Positions 10,772 through 21,038 of a stretch of DNA of 64,000 nucleotides are shown here, in pieces (position 1 is the stretch's first letter; each line of letters begins with the position of its first letter). Under the pieces are notes generated by a model that saw only the letters and a program-made list of their open reading frames with translations, was not told the origin of the DNA and searched no databases. The DNA lies in assembly GCA_018340375.1 (NCBI GenBank), contig JAFFJZ010000001.1:53064001-53128000 (forward strand). The letters are read 5' to 3'. The translations under genes and the position numbers were made by a program. The DNA comes from Gonatopus flavifemur. Taxonomy: Eukaryota > Arthropoda > Insecta > Hymenoptera > Dryinidae.

Positions 10772-10914
10772 TTTTTGTACTTCAGAAAGACAAGCGTATA
10801 CTGAACACTAATGATTATTTTGATGTGACATTTGGCACAGATGTCAATGATTTCCGCGCGAAATTTGAATTAAAAAGTCTTACTATTTTTTGCCCACAGT
10901 AGTCAATTCACCTA

Positions 10915-12017
10915 CACTGTAAAAAAAAACTGGAAATTTACTGTGCAACTGGACTGGAAATTTCCAGTGCTAGTACTGGAATATGGATATTCCAGTACAT
11001 GTACAGAGATTTTGTTGTTACGTTACTGAAAATTTACCAAGCATAACTGAAAATTCAGTCATTGTACTGGAATTTTCAAGTTTGAGATGATGTACTGAAA
11101 TTTTGCCATGATTTCGCGAAAATTTTACCGGCTCGTACTACAATTTTATAGTTCTTGTGCACCAAAAAAAAATATTCCCTCAAAAAGGACTTGAGAAAAA
11201 ATTTGGAATTTAGAAAAAAAAACCTAATCGTTGGTATACTGGAATTATACAGGTTTTTAACTGCAATTCTCAGGTTTTGTGATGGAATTTTCCAGTTACT
11301 ATGCAATTGAATTATACAGGTTTTGAACTGCAATTTTCAGGTCGTGTGATGGAATTTTCCAGTTGCTATGCAACGGAATTTAATCACTGTTGCACTGAAA
11401 TTTTCCACTTCTATTGGACTTCGTCATTTCTGGCAGGAAAAATTTCAAGTCTTTATATTAAAAATTTCCTGATTGAGATTTTGAATAATAATTGTAATTG
11501 TAGCCGATGAAATTGATATATGAGGTTTTTCCAAGACTTATCCTCTTGTGTTCTAGATATGAAGCATATGTAGTAACCCAAGCTGGCCTTCCAACATGTC
11601 GCGCTATAGCTCATCGGTTAGGTCTTAGGTTTCAGTTGGTAGGCAGGTAGAAAAGTGTGGGTTCAAATCCTGTTAGGTAGACATGAGTTTCTGTCCATCC
11701 AAATGAACGATCAAAAGTTTCTCAATCATCTTGGAACACAAGGACCCTGCAAAATCACTTTGCGTGAGCAATTTTTTTTCAATTTTCATGGATATTTTCA
11801 GCATTAATTTTCCAGTACATGTCCTGGAAAAGTCCAGCTCGTGTACTGAAAAATTCCAGTACCGAGGCTCAGAAAATTTCCAGTTTTGATGCGGAAATTC
11901 CATAACGTTTGCACTGAATTTTTGCAGTACAAATGTGCTGAAATTTTCCGGTACATGTACAGGTTAATGACTTCCAGTACATGTACTGGAATTTTCCGGT
12001 GAAATTTTTTTACAGTG
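10915..12017 (+). mobile_element. 1103-bp TIR element, copy 1
   Basis: It begins CACTGTAAAAAAAAACTGG and ends TTTTTTTACAGTG. TA flanks both sides. The interior is packed with variants of TACTGGAATTTTCCAGT in both orientations, so the whole unit is rich in short palindromes. A tRNA-like Pol III unit lies at 11598-11682. There is no transposase; the short open frames inside are shared by the copies only because the copies are near-identical. It sits between the mariner and the right end of the CACGGAG MITE. Compared with copies 2 and 3 it has a G at 11506 where they have A. Confidence 0.9.
11598..11682 (+). ncRNA. tRNA-like Pol III unit in copy 1
   Basis: A box TAGCTCATCGG (11607-11617) fits the tRNA D-arm consensus. 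B box GGTTCAAATCC (11660-11670) fits the T-arm consensus. They are about 42 bases apart, like tRNAs with a long variable arm. A T8 run at 11772-11779 could terminate transcription, giving an RNA of roughly 180 nt. The acceptor ends (GTC...GAC) pair only weakly and I cannot fold a full cloverleaf, so this is a tRNA-derived promoter module and not a functional tRNA. Confidence 0.6.
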
Positions 12018-12158
12018 TATAAATTTCTCTACGTGCAGAATTGACATAATCGACATTCGGATGTTCAAATTCAATGTAAAATTTATATGAACAAACTCCC
12101 AAATCTGGTGCATGGAGTTAACCACTGATAATTCTAACAGTGTAACAACAGCATCTTA

Positions 12159-12296
12159 CACTGAAAAATATATATAGTGGTGATAACAATAGGATTGCTA
12201 TCAGACTCAAATTGAAGTTATAATATAGGTATCACAGCTTAACTTGTAGTTGTACTCTGTATATTCTTGTTGTCAGCATCACACATTTTTTCAGTA
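12159..12296. mobile_element. Short TIR element, TA target duplication
   Basis: The left end CACTGAAAAATATATATAG and the inverse of the right end (TACTGAAAAAATGTGTGATG) align, including GTGGTGATAACAA against GTGTGATGCTGACAACAA. TA lies on both sides (12157-12158 and 12297-12298). Non-coding. Confidence 0.6.
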
Positions 12297-13534
12297 TATT
12301 ATAGACTATGCGATTGTTATTCAGACGTTCGGTGTTACATGAGTAATAATGGCTGTTGATTCAGATCATTCAGTTACGTGAGAATCATTTGTGATGTGAC
12401 CTCGAAATTGAATAAGAAAAATTTTGTATTTTTACCGTTTCGATAAAACAGAGATCATTCAAAATTCTTCAGGATTTTCTACTAAAGTTACTTGTAAACT
12501 TCCATTTCTTGAAGTAGAAATCTTCCGAGTGTTTTCTGTGAATCACAAACAGAGAGAAAAGTTCGCAAGAATGGCAAAAATTCTGCTGTTCCAAGGAAAT
12601 TGCTAAAATCAACGGGCATTCATTTTTCAGTTACTGGTGAGTTACTGATTGTTAAGAGTCATTCAATTCACTCAGCAGAGAAGGATTCGTTGGAATAGCG
12701 AATTCTTTTTCGGTACAACTCATGAGCAGAGTTTAGCAGAGAGAACACGTTCTTTTTAGTATTGTCATTATCGTTCTTTACCTCACGTACGTTTTCATCA
12801 ATTGACGTTCAGATTTATTTGAAAGATATGATTTTCGAAATAATTCGAAATCACATGAAAACGCATTTCATGAAAATTGTAATCATATTATCATAGATTT
12901 TATTCGATGCATTTTGAATTTCTCAATCCAATTATGATTTTCGTTCGATGCAAAATGATCCTGTGTATTCAGATCGTATTCATATTGCTAGGATATTATA
13001 TACGAATATTATTATGTGAAAACATGAAAGGATAGGTATTTTAAATAGCGTTCATTTCCATCGATTCATGGAAACATTGATGTAAAATTCGCTGATGGTA
13101 GAGAATAACGTCACGTACAAATATGACGTTCAGAGAAAATTGTATATAAACTATATCATACACACATAAAGTTTTTATACAGTATTCCTAATACTTTAAT
13201 GTGGAATTTCAATTTATTTGCAGGGATCCTGTGAAATCTCTCTGAGGATCTTGAAGAAATTTTTAACCATGAAATCTGATTTTATTCTTGAGTGTCGAGT
13301 GTCTTGTTAAATTCAGAATCATTGAACGTTGTCACAAAGTTTATGAAGTGTCATGTAAATTCCCCAACCCTGAATGAGAATACATTGAGAATTTGGAATT
13401 TTGTGTCAAATATCGTACGCAATATATTTTCTGTAAACGTGATACTTTATTGCCAATTTTTGAAGTTTTTCTCTCTTCAGGAGACGTCAAAATCATGTTA
13501 TTTTGACATGATTTTAACTTGTAATTGGTCAAGG
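12297..13534. other. AT-rich DNA, no gene seen
   Basis: A plus-strand acceptor-like site (ATTTATTTGCAG at about 13224) is followed by a short open frame, but I found no convincing donor or homology. Nothing else can be supported. Confidence 0.35.
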
Positions 13535-13627
13535 TTAGAGATGGGCGATCTGTGAAGAATCGCGATAAGAATTTCGATAAAAAGTCTATAAAAAAGAATT
13601 GATTCTTCTCAGATCGCCCATTTCTAA
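13535..13627. mobile_element. 93-bp hairpin with hAT-like ends
   Basis: TTAGAGATGGGCGATCTG at the left pairs with CAGATCGCCCATTTCTAA at the right, and GAAGAATC pairs with GATTCTTC inside. AGAGATGGGCGAT matches the end of the hAT element at 16417-17256, so this may be a minimal non-autonomous relative. I see no clear 8-bp duplication. Confidence 0.5.
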
Positions 13628-13857
13628 TAAAAGTTAGTTACGGGGACTCTCGAAGGAGATCGATTCTTTGTTATATAAAAAATACCGAATATTTATGGGA
13701 ATCTATAAAAATTATACACTGTTCATACAAGAAGGGATCAAGTGTTCTCAAAGGCCCTCATCATTAGTCAAAGTGACGTCAAATTGACGGCATTTTGACT
13801 AATTTGTTTTCAGAGGGTCCATTGGGATAATAAAATGAATTGTACAACATTGATTGG

Positions 13858-14950
13858 AGGGGGGGGGGGATGTACCTTTGTGAGGGCAAATTCAAGGGTC
13901 ATTTTTGACAATTTATTTTACAAAGACAAAGCGAGATTTTTGTATTTGGTTTTTTATACATGTTAATACAAGCCTTTGGGTATACAAAAAAAATTTATTT
14001 GAATTATTTCGACATCAAATGGCGGTGCAGTGGCTGATGGAAGTGAACTCCTCTTTTTGATCAGTCCTCCACGGGCGTATTCACAAAAATCACAATGTTC
14101 AACCTAGGAAAAAATAGAAAATATATTTGGAAATTGGATATAAGAAACTAGAAAACTACGTAGAATCTTGCAAAAATATTCATTTTTGAATAAATGGCGT
14201 CAATATGAAGAAAAAATGTATTTTTCTATCGAAAAAGTCGGTCGTTTTTCGATCATAAAATCGTTAAATTTTACCTTATCGAGAAAATTTTACGTGCCTT
14301 GCTAGAAAATGTAATGAGAAAGTTACAGCTAAAAGAGTGACTGCAAATTTTCCGCCTATTTTTTGGAACCGCGAGTTTCAGGTTGAAATGCATTCCAACA
14401 AATCCTCTATGTTAATCATCAGCGAGGGGATACCATTTTCTGGTGAGCATAACACTAGTTTTGGAGGTGAAGTAGTATCAATTTTCGATCAAGATTATAT
14501 AAAAATCTATAAGTTTTCTATAGAAAAGAATCGGTTTTGTCAAGAATCTATCGATTCTGTCGATTTCTGTATCTCTGAAACCATTGTTGTGCTCACCGGG
14601 AAATGGTATTCCCTTGCAAATGATCGACATAGGGTATTTTTCAGAATGCATTTCTACTTGAAACTCGCGGTCCTAGAAAAATAGGCGATTTTTGCGTTTA
14701 CTCTTTCAAGTCAATCGAGTTAAAATAGGAATACGCCCGTATCAAAAGCAGCAATTCTTCTTCTCCAGTCCCTACGCCACCATTTTGTTCTCAAATAATT
14801 GAATAAGAATGTTTTTTTGTGCTTCAAGAGTTACATAAACAGGCGTGAAAAACCGAATTTAGAAATACCGCTCCGTCTGTGTTGAATAAATTGCCAAAAA
14901 TAATTCTTGATTTTACCCTCACAAAGGTACCTATATTCTCCCTTGAGGGG
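13858..14950. repeat. Foldback element of about 1.1 kb
   Basis: GTACCTTTGTGAGGGCAAA (from about 13871) pairs with its inverse near 14915-14932. Further in, ACGGGCGTATTC (about 14069) pairs with GAATACGCCCGT (about 14728). The pair around TTTTTGGAACCGCGAGTTTC (about 14357) matches GAAACTCGCGGTCCTAGAAA (about 14660). So the arms run several hundred bases to a centre near 14500-14560. A G10 run (13860-13869) sits at the left edge. The 115-codon open frame inside (14337-14684) is an artefact of the arms. Confidence 0.65.
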
Positions 14951-15623
14951 GAAGAAGGATTCAAAAAGATCTAAGGCATGTAACTTGTCTCAAATCGATA
15001 ACTATGCGAAGTATTCGAGTGCGCTTGGGATTTTCTTTTCAAATGTACTTGTCAGAGCATATGTCAAGTAAATTCTAGAACTAATTGAAACATTGGATAC
15101 TAAATTTCTGAAAAAAAATCCCGAATGGAAGACTTTTCACAATTATATATCATTGATATATAATTTACTATAGTTCATATACAAGTTATCAGGGCTGCCT
15201 TCAAACCATGCGTGGTCCGGTTTCCGATAATTTGGCGGGCTCTTAAGTACAAACAAAATAACACCAGACAAGCAGAAAGAGACGTAATACTTCCAAATTA
15301 GGTATTAATAAAAAACATGGTTTATCTACAATTTATGTATAAATTGTATTGAATTAAATATAATTTTGAGAATTTATTCACTCGGGCAGTTAAACGCAGG
15401 GCCTGATTTCGGACTAAGCGATTTAAAACTGGCCGTGCAAGTTATCTGGGCACATTAGATTGCACTAAACGTTGTGTTATTGAACTTCTTGTTTGGAAGT
15501 AACTCTTAAAATATACCCTGGCATTCGGTAGAATCGTAACGTCACAACTTTAGGTTTAGGTGTAATACTGCATGTCTATCATGACTGTAACCCGTTCAAA
15601 ACTTGATGAGAAATATGCGTTTA

Positions 15624-16281
15624 TTGGCAAAACCCCATAACTGGCATCAGATATGAATCGTTTATTTCCAAAACCCCATAACTGACAAAAGTGAAACTTT
15701 TTTTTATATTTAATATTCGTAAAGATGCAACATTTCAATTGCCCACAGAAAGAGCATATACGAAGCAGCTTCCAATTAACCTAAAAAAAGTTCAGGACCT
15801 GAAAAAGATATTCCAGTATATACCGCATGAAGCGCAACCGTTCTATTCAGAACTTTATACATGGCCAACTACCGATAAAGACTGCGACAATGAAGGGGAT
15901 GATTAAAGAAATACAGTTCTAGTAGATGTATTTTTATGTTTTATATGTTTTTTCCCCATTTCACTATGTATAACTAATTTATAAACAATAAAATTCACTC
16001 CAACTCTTGTGTATTAGCCATTACATACTTGGAAATAAAGTTTATTCCAGTTTTCAGTTCGTTTGTTGGCAAAACCCCATAACTACACAGGTACATCTGA
16101 ATTATTTCCGTCAAGGATAATGAGAATAGGCCGAAGGTTTTCATCGACAAACATTCGTTTCGGTACTAGGTATGTCCTATAAAAAAGACTTACATAAGGA
16201 ATAAGTATTTATCAAATTAAACAGTGTTTTTTTATTTCCCAAAAGTTTGTCAGTTATGGGGTTTTGGAAATAAACGATTCA
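15624..16281. repeat. Unit bounded by CAAAACCCCATAACTG repeats
   Basis: The word CAAAACCCCATAACTG or a close variant occurs three times in direct orientation (about 15629, 15667 and 16071). It occurs once inverted (about 16252) as CAGTTATGGGGTTTTGG. The extended arms TCGTTTATTTCCAAAACCCC (about 15658) and their inverse near 16260-16279 define an inverted pair. A short protein-like frame lies just inside the left arm. Confidence 0.55.
15691..15906 (+). pseudogene. C-terminal fragment resembling a DUF7869-type protein
   Basis: The frame of about 70 codons begins with a GTG, so no normal start is present. It contains AYTKQLPINLKKVQDLKKI followed by IPHEAQPFYSEL, then an acidic tail and TAA. From memory, this pattern (LPI..KK..DL, then IP....FY..L) resembles the end of a widespread family of uncharacterised insect proteins (DUF7869), often repeat-associated. 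That match is recollection, not a search. An AATAAA lies about 90 bases downstream. It is probably a transposon-borne gene tail. Confidence 0.4.
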
Positions 16282-16416
16282 AAATTGGTATGAAATATTT
16301 CAGAAGTAATTGAAACATGTCTGACACAATTTTTCCTGTACGAAGCTTGAAAGAACGGTATAACGGATGTTCAGTTTATATTGAAGCTCTTTTTAATCAA
16401 CCTTCGACCTAGCTGA

Positions 16417-17256
16417 CGGGCGATGTTACATCGATTATCACAACATCGATGCTTTTTTTATCAATAATCGATTTTTTCACTGGATGTTCTTGAAGACTGA
16501 TACATCGATGTATCGATACTTTTACATGACAACATCGGAAAATTTATTGGATGTTTGACTTAACACACAAGCTACGTAAACGTGAATCTAACGAATGAGA
16601 GACTGCTTAAAGTAATAAGAAAAATAAATAATGAGATAGATTCTGAACTAAGCGACAATCAGAACGAGGCGCCAGTCGATGAACATGTTTCGAGGTATGA
16701 ATCTGTTGCTGATGAATTTTTCGGAGTATTATTGCAGTCCAAGCCGAACTAAAAGATCCTGATGAAGAAAACGTTGAGTTAAAACAATTTTTAAGCCAAT
16801 CCGTGGTAGAAAGATCAACTCATCCGCTTCAATATTGGAATAAGATGAAAAATGCATACCCCAAATTATACCCAATTGCGATCAAATATCTCTCAATCGT
16901 AGCAACTTCTGTTCCAGCTGAACGTTTGTTTTCGAAAGCAGGAGTCGTGAAAAACCAATTGAGAAACAGATTAACAGGAAAAAGATTATCAAAACATTCA
17001 TTCCTCGGTTCTTTAGATGAGGAAATGTGGAATTTAACATAAGATTGAACCTTTATTATTAAAAGTTACCAAACTTTACCAAAGACATACATTTTTACTT
17101 TTGTTACATATATGTTATCATTTTTTCCGCTACATATTATTCATTTACAGTTCATTTGAGAAAAAGGCAAAAAACATCGATTTTTTTGTCGATTAATCGA
17201 TTTATTGAAATCGAAAGGAACAAATAATCGATGTTTTTTTCCAATATCGCCCATCC
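16417..17256 (+). mobile_element. hAT element, internally deleted, perfect 8-bp target duplication
   Basis: CTAGCTGA lies on both sides (16409-16416 and 17257-17264), the exact length expected of hAT insertions. The right end reads, inverted, GGGATGGGCGATATTGG. The left end keeps CGGGCGATGTTACATCG and seems to have lost a few terminal bases. ATCGATG-type words fill the subterminal regions of both ends. At 840 bp it is far shorter than an autonomous hAT. Confidence 0.88.
16803..17042 (+). pseudogene. hAT transposase C-terminal dimerisation domain
   Basis: The hAT C-terminal domain mediates transposase dimerisation. The pattern is clear: HPLQYWNKMKNAYPKLYPIA, then KYLSIVATSVPAERLFSKAG, then NQLRNRLTGKRL and a stop. 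Upstream, related but broken coding sequence runs from about 16560. It includes EQ/DE-rich linker codons, a frame change near 16735, and an in-phase piece beginning around LKQFLSQSVVE. The BED finger and the catalytic N-terminal part are missing, so this copy cannot move by itself. Confidence 0.85.
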
Positions 17257-17465
17257 CTAGCTGACATGCGGAGAAGAATTACGTATCGAATATTACCAGT
17301 TCTATTATTATTTTTATTATTCATACCTTGAGTTATTCGTCAAGAAATGATTGTTGGTGAAACCATGAAACCTCCTGTTGGATGTATCATTCACTTTTTA
17401 GGAAAGTCTGGGATGAATAATTCATAGACGCTGAAAACGAAACTGAAAAATTCTGTGAAATCGTG

Positions 17466-18309
17466 TTGAGGAGTAATATCACTTTGCGGACGGAAAAATT
17501 GACGTTATTTTCAAAGTGTTGCACAGGAAGTCGAAAAAAATTATAAATGCATGGGGTCTTCTGCATATGAAAGTACTAGTTTTTGGGTACAAGAAACAAT
17601 ATTTATTCAATTTTTTTAATCCAAAATGACGGCATAGTTGTACGGTCGGAAAAAACATTTTTTCTCTCATGGTTAAAACGGGTGTACCGCTACAGCTCAC
17701 AATTTTCAATCTAGAACAAAAAATAAGAAATTTCCTTCAGATATAGCTGAAAATCCAGCTATCCACGTAGGATTTTTTCGATATCAGTATTTTTACTGAC
17801 TTTATAGCCGTTTTTCGAACGATTTTTTCAAAGAAATCGAAATTTCAAAACGACGCTATTTTCTTCAAAATTTGTTTTCCCAAAAAATCCTAAGTAGATA
17901 GCTAGATTTGGAGCTACATTTTAAGGAACTTTTTTATTTTTTGTTCTAGATCGGAAATTGTGACCTGTAGTCCAAAAATATACTATGGTTCTTGAACTTC
18001 ATCCCTGTTTTGGTTTCGAATGAGCCACCTTCACCCCTATAAACAATACATCAGATTTTCTGAACCCTCTTGTTCCCTTTAGACCCCCGTGGGGTAACTG
18101 AGGGTTAACCAGGAGAAAAAAAAATGTTTTTTTGACCGTACTACCATGCCGCCATTTCGGATTGAAAAAATGGAATAAAAAGTGTTTTTTGTACCCAAAG
18201 ACTACTTTCATATGCGAAAAACCCCATACATTTATAATTTTTTTTGACTTCATGGTATTACTTTGAATATAACGTCACTTTTTCCGTCCACAAAGTGATA
18301 TTACCCCTC
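17466..18309. repeat. Foldback element of about 840 bp
   Basis: GAGGAGTAATATCACTTTG at the left pairs with CAAAGTGATATTACCCCTC at the right. Inside, CGGACGGAAAAATTGACGTT pairs with AACGTCACTTTTTCCGTCC. CATGGGGTCTTCTGCATATG pairs with CATATGCGAAAAACCCCATA, and the arms can be followed to about 17790 and 17890. The open frames on either arm mirror each other and are not genes. Confidence 0.7.
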
Positions 18310-18552
18310 AAATATCAATAAAATGAGAATGAGCGATGGTTGAAAATATCAATGTGTTTTTTGTAGAACAACAATTATTCTGTTCTTATGGAATTTTAAA
18401 AAGTACTTCCTTGAAATTACACGAAGTCTATATGAATTTGAACCTACTCTCAAAAAATCACCTCCAAGTGAACATAATCAACACACAAGCAGGAATGTTA
18501 TTTTCAGAATCATCTCAATAACTCACAATCGAATGTTTCCCAAAGGATGTTT

Positions 18553-18799
18553 ACCCACATAGCATTTCATGTCTAAAAGATATCTCCAGACAAACTTAAG
18601 AAGTCTTATGCAACACGAAAAGATGAATATATCTTCTATAAGATTTCTATAAGATGTCTAAAAGATATAATCTCGAAAGACAAGTTTTAGATCTTCTAAA
18701 AGATATCTTTTAGAAGTGAGAACTGTTTTAGGCATCTCAAAGATATCTTTCTAAATAGTTTCTCAAGATACCTTGAAGATCAGGAGTGTTGTGTGGGTA
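18553..18799. mobile_element. MITE of the agatatct family
   Basis: The ends are ACCCACATAGCATTT and the inverse of ACCCACACAACACTC. The interior is a run of AAAGATATCTTTTAGA-type words in both orientations, like those at 770-1024 and 45449-47411. Non-coding. Confidence 0.6.
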
Positions 18800-19003
18800 T
18801 GTTTTCAACAAAACATGTCGATATGGGATAATTAATCTATTTGAGATCATAATCTCATAGCGTACTAGGTAACAATTACTTCTTCGCAACAAAGGAGCCG
18901 TAACACTAATTGATAAAGTACGTATAAACATCTATAAGACTCGATGTAAGACGAAAGATAGGACTCGAAGATGAAGGGTTGTATTCAAGAATTCCAAAGG
19001 TGA

Positions 19004-19130
19004 TTGTTGGTCTGCGACAGAAGCGCGCGAGTTCGTACACCGGTGACGTCACGGCTCGCTCGATTTGAAATCGGACCGACCGTCAGTCGCGCGCCGAACG
19101 TCGAACCGTGCGCACGTGGTATATCTTATA
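19004..19130 (+). promoter_or_regulatory. CpG-rich promoter with CRE, Inr and E-box
   Basis: This is the most GC- and CpG-rich stretch in the window, and it lies upstream of the signal-peptide exon. It has a perfect cAMP-response palindrome TGACGTCA (19044-19051), an arthropod initiator-like CGTCAGTCG (A at 19085), and a CACGTG E-box (19113-19118). A TATA-like TATATCTTATATC follows at 19121 and could serve an alternative start near 19150. CRE and E-box are known binding sites for CREB/ATF and bHLH factors. Use here is inferred from position. Confidence 0.5.
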
Positions 19131-19979
19131 TCACGTTCGAAGATAAATCGAACTCGACCATTCATTCCCTTCTAGTTTTCTTGTCATTTAATCCAAATTT
19201 TTTCATTTAAATATAACAATCCCGTGGAATTATCGTTGATAACTCCAATTCGAATAAGTATCATCCTCTTTTCGTGGTAAGAAAACCGAATATACGTGTG
19301 GATCTGATGATGAACATAAACAACCCTTGATCATTCTTCGTCATGGCTGATAGTGGAAACAGAATAATAATCTATCATCATGTTGAAGATATATCGTAAT
19401 CGAATCGTGAGGAATAATCGTGTTCGCGTGTGTCCGTGGTTTTATATTTTATTATTTGTGTATATATATGTGGGTGTTATACGTTGAGAAGGGTGTGTGA
19501 AGAATTTCAAGTACGTTACGGTGTAAGTCTCATCGTAGGACTGTTGAATTGTCGTTCGGATAAATGTGACTTTGATATCAATTTATCAGAGGATTGGTAT
19601 GATATGGCGTGATGAATTTCTGTAAGGAATGAATGAAAATGTTATTTGGAAATTCAAGCACTCGAGGAGATCGGATAAAAGAATGATCGATACCGGCTGT
19701 TACGTAACATTGAAAAATCTGGGAGTGTTTTTGTGTACAGCGTGATTCTTTTAGTGATGGTATTTGCATTGGGATATGAGTGCGTCATACGGTAGATGCT
19801 GAAATCTCATTTGTCAAGTGTATTTTCATCCGAGGTGTATACCTGTTGTCCCTGTGCATTGGAGTGACAAAGCATGGGAATAACAATGTTGATCTCGTGT
19901 TGGTGACGCGTCAAGGTGATTTATGTTACGCAGCATCGAAATCGTCATTTGACTCTGAAGTCCCGAAATCGAAGTCATC
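19131..19979 (+). other. Long 5' leader of the signal-peptide gene
   Basis: The leader would be about 850 nt if unspliced, with several upstream ATGs and short open frames (for example at 19430-19612 and 19780-19986). A donor-like GTAAGT at about 19523 hints that part of it may be removed. No protein homology was seen in it. Confidence 0.4.
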
Positions 19980-20049
19980 ATGCTGAAGAATTTCATGTTC
20001 GTCCTTCTATTGGGTGTGGGCCAGTATGTGGTGTACGCTGATAATTTAG
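19980..20049 (+). CDS. First coding exon: signal peptide of an unidentified secreted or membrane protein
   Basis: ATG at 19980 opens a 23-codon frame that ends at TTTAG|GTGAGG, a consensus donor, in phase 1. The peptide MLKNFMFVLLLGVGQYVVYA has a Lys after Met, a hydrophobic core of about 11 residues and a small residue (Ala) before DNL. This is a classic cleavable signal sequence, with the cut likely after YA. Phase-1 introns right after the signal peptide are common in genes for extracellular and immunoglobulin-type proteins. The mature domains are not in view, so the family cannot be named. The next exon must begin with two bases that complete G|NN. The upstream CpG-rich promoter supports this as a true gene start. 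Confidence 0.72.
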
Positions 20050-20209
20050 GTGAGGTGACAATGTTTTATTATTAATTCATGGTAAAACAGTGTAAACTGA
20101 GCGCAATGTGAGTAGTTCTGTAATAGACATCGTTAAAATTGAGTGGAAAACGATGGAATGATGTTGTTTTGATTCACAAGAATCTATACAGGATTTCTCC
20201 ACCCTAATT

Positions 20210-20360
20210 CAGAGATGGGATTTATACCATTTTTATCGAATTTCAATCGGAATTGTATACAAATTTCTGGGCTTTTATTGATTTTTATATAATTTTGATT
20301 GAAATTCGATAAAAATTTTATGAAAAAGAATTGATACTGTACAGATTGCCCATCTTTAGA
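20210..20360. mobile_element. Small hAT-like MITE
   Basis: It starts CAGAGATGGGATTTATACC and ends in TTGCCCATCTTTAG, which is the inverse of a similar terminus. The inner words (ATCGAATTTCAATC, TTGAAATTCGATAAAAAT) are also inverted. It sits about 160 bp into the first intron of the signal-peptide gene. The ends are less perfect than in other copies. Confidence 0.5.
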
Positions 20361-20803
20361 CTGATTCAATGTATCACTGATTTTCACGTACATGAATGTA
20401 AATTGTGCAAGGTCGGGCCTAAACCTAACTGTTTGTACAAGTTTCATGCCGATACTCTCAATATTTGGAATTTTTTCAATGTAGATACGAGAATATGAAA
20501 TTCCTGTACAATTTTTGTAGAAATCTTGACGAATTTCTATAAAGATTTTATGAAAATATGCAACCAATATTTCATAATGCTCAATCTTGGTTGAAGATTT
20601 TCCATTCAATTCTATGGTGTGGGCAAATAGCTCTTTACGATGACTATGATTTGGAAAAAATACATTCCCAGATGAAATTATAGTTCAAACTGGATGCATA
20701 ATGACACTGTGAAAATTTATGAAGACTTCTTTATGAAAACATCAGGTAGTGTTGTTACATTTTCATAAAAGTACTGTCCTATATGGAACAATTTTCGAAA
20801 TTA

Positions 20804-21038
20804 CACGGAGAAAAATATATTTTTAAAAGTCCCATAATTTATTGAGGATCAGCGCCAGTCTGTGATGAATGAAATTATTTACCTGGATATAGCTTCAAAA
20901 GTACCATAATTTCATGTGGGAATACATCTAATTATGAGAGTTTTTCAAAGTAAATTCAAGTCAAAATTCTATCTGTCACAGACTGGCGCTGATCCTCAAT
21001 CAATTATGAGATTTTTCAACACATCTGTTTTCTGCGTG
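20804..21038. mobile_element. CACGGAG-family MITE with internal palindrome
   Basis: The left end is CACGGAGAAAAATATATTTT and the right end is the inverse of CACGCAGAAAACAG. TA flanks both sides. Inside, TTGAGGATCAGCGCCAGTCT (about 20850) faces its inverse near 20980-21000, so the element is largely a hairpin. Non-coding. Confidence 0.75.

Larger units (their letters stand above)
9776..10902 (-). mobile_element. Mariner-type element, internally deleted
   Basis: Perfect 29-bp inverted ends begin CTACTGTGGGCAAAAAATAG on both sides (9776-9804 and 10874-10902). The flanks are TA on the left and TC on the right, so the TA duplication has probably lost one base. Without the 259-bp insertion at 10325-10583 the element is 868 bp, against about 1.3 kb for full mariners, so it has a deletion of several hundred bases. 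Confidence 0.85.
9600..12035. mobile_element. CACGGAG-family MITE, split by two later insertions
   Basis: The left end CACGGAGAAAAATTTGGAG starts at 9600 after TA. The right end ATAAATTTCTCTACGTG closes at 12035. The inner words (ACTATG, GACTGAATTTAT, CATAGTA) match the copy at 21458-22009. The element's own sequence is only about 200 bp. The rest is a mariner remnant (9776-10902, itself carrying a 259-bp insertion) and a copy of the 1103-bp element (10915-12017). Confidence 0.7.

Noticed and set aside
11598..11682. A functional tRNA gene
   Set aside because: The A and B boxes fit, but the acceptor and anticodon arms do not pair convincingly, so I call it tRNA-like only.
11076..11903. Open frames of 69-85 codons repeated identically in the three 1103-bp copies
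   Set aside because: Their conservation follows from the near-identity of the recent copies. The frames overlap on both strands and consist of translated TGGAATTTTCCAGT repeats.
14337..14684. 115-codon open frame
   Set aside because: It spans the loop and both arms of a foldback; the two ends mirror each other.
20184..20609. 141-codon open frame on the minus strand
   Set aside because: It overlaps the hAT-like MITE at 20210-20360, is AT-driven (Ile/Asn/Phe/Lys-rich), and has no domain or splice context.
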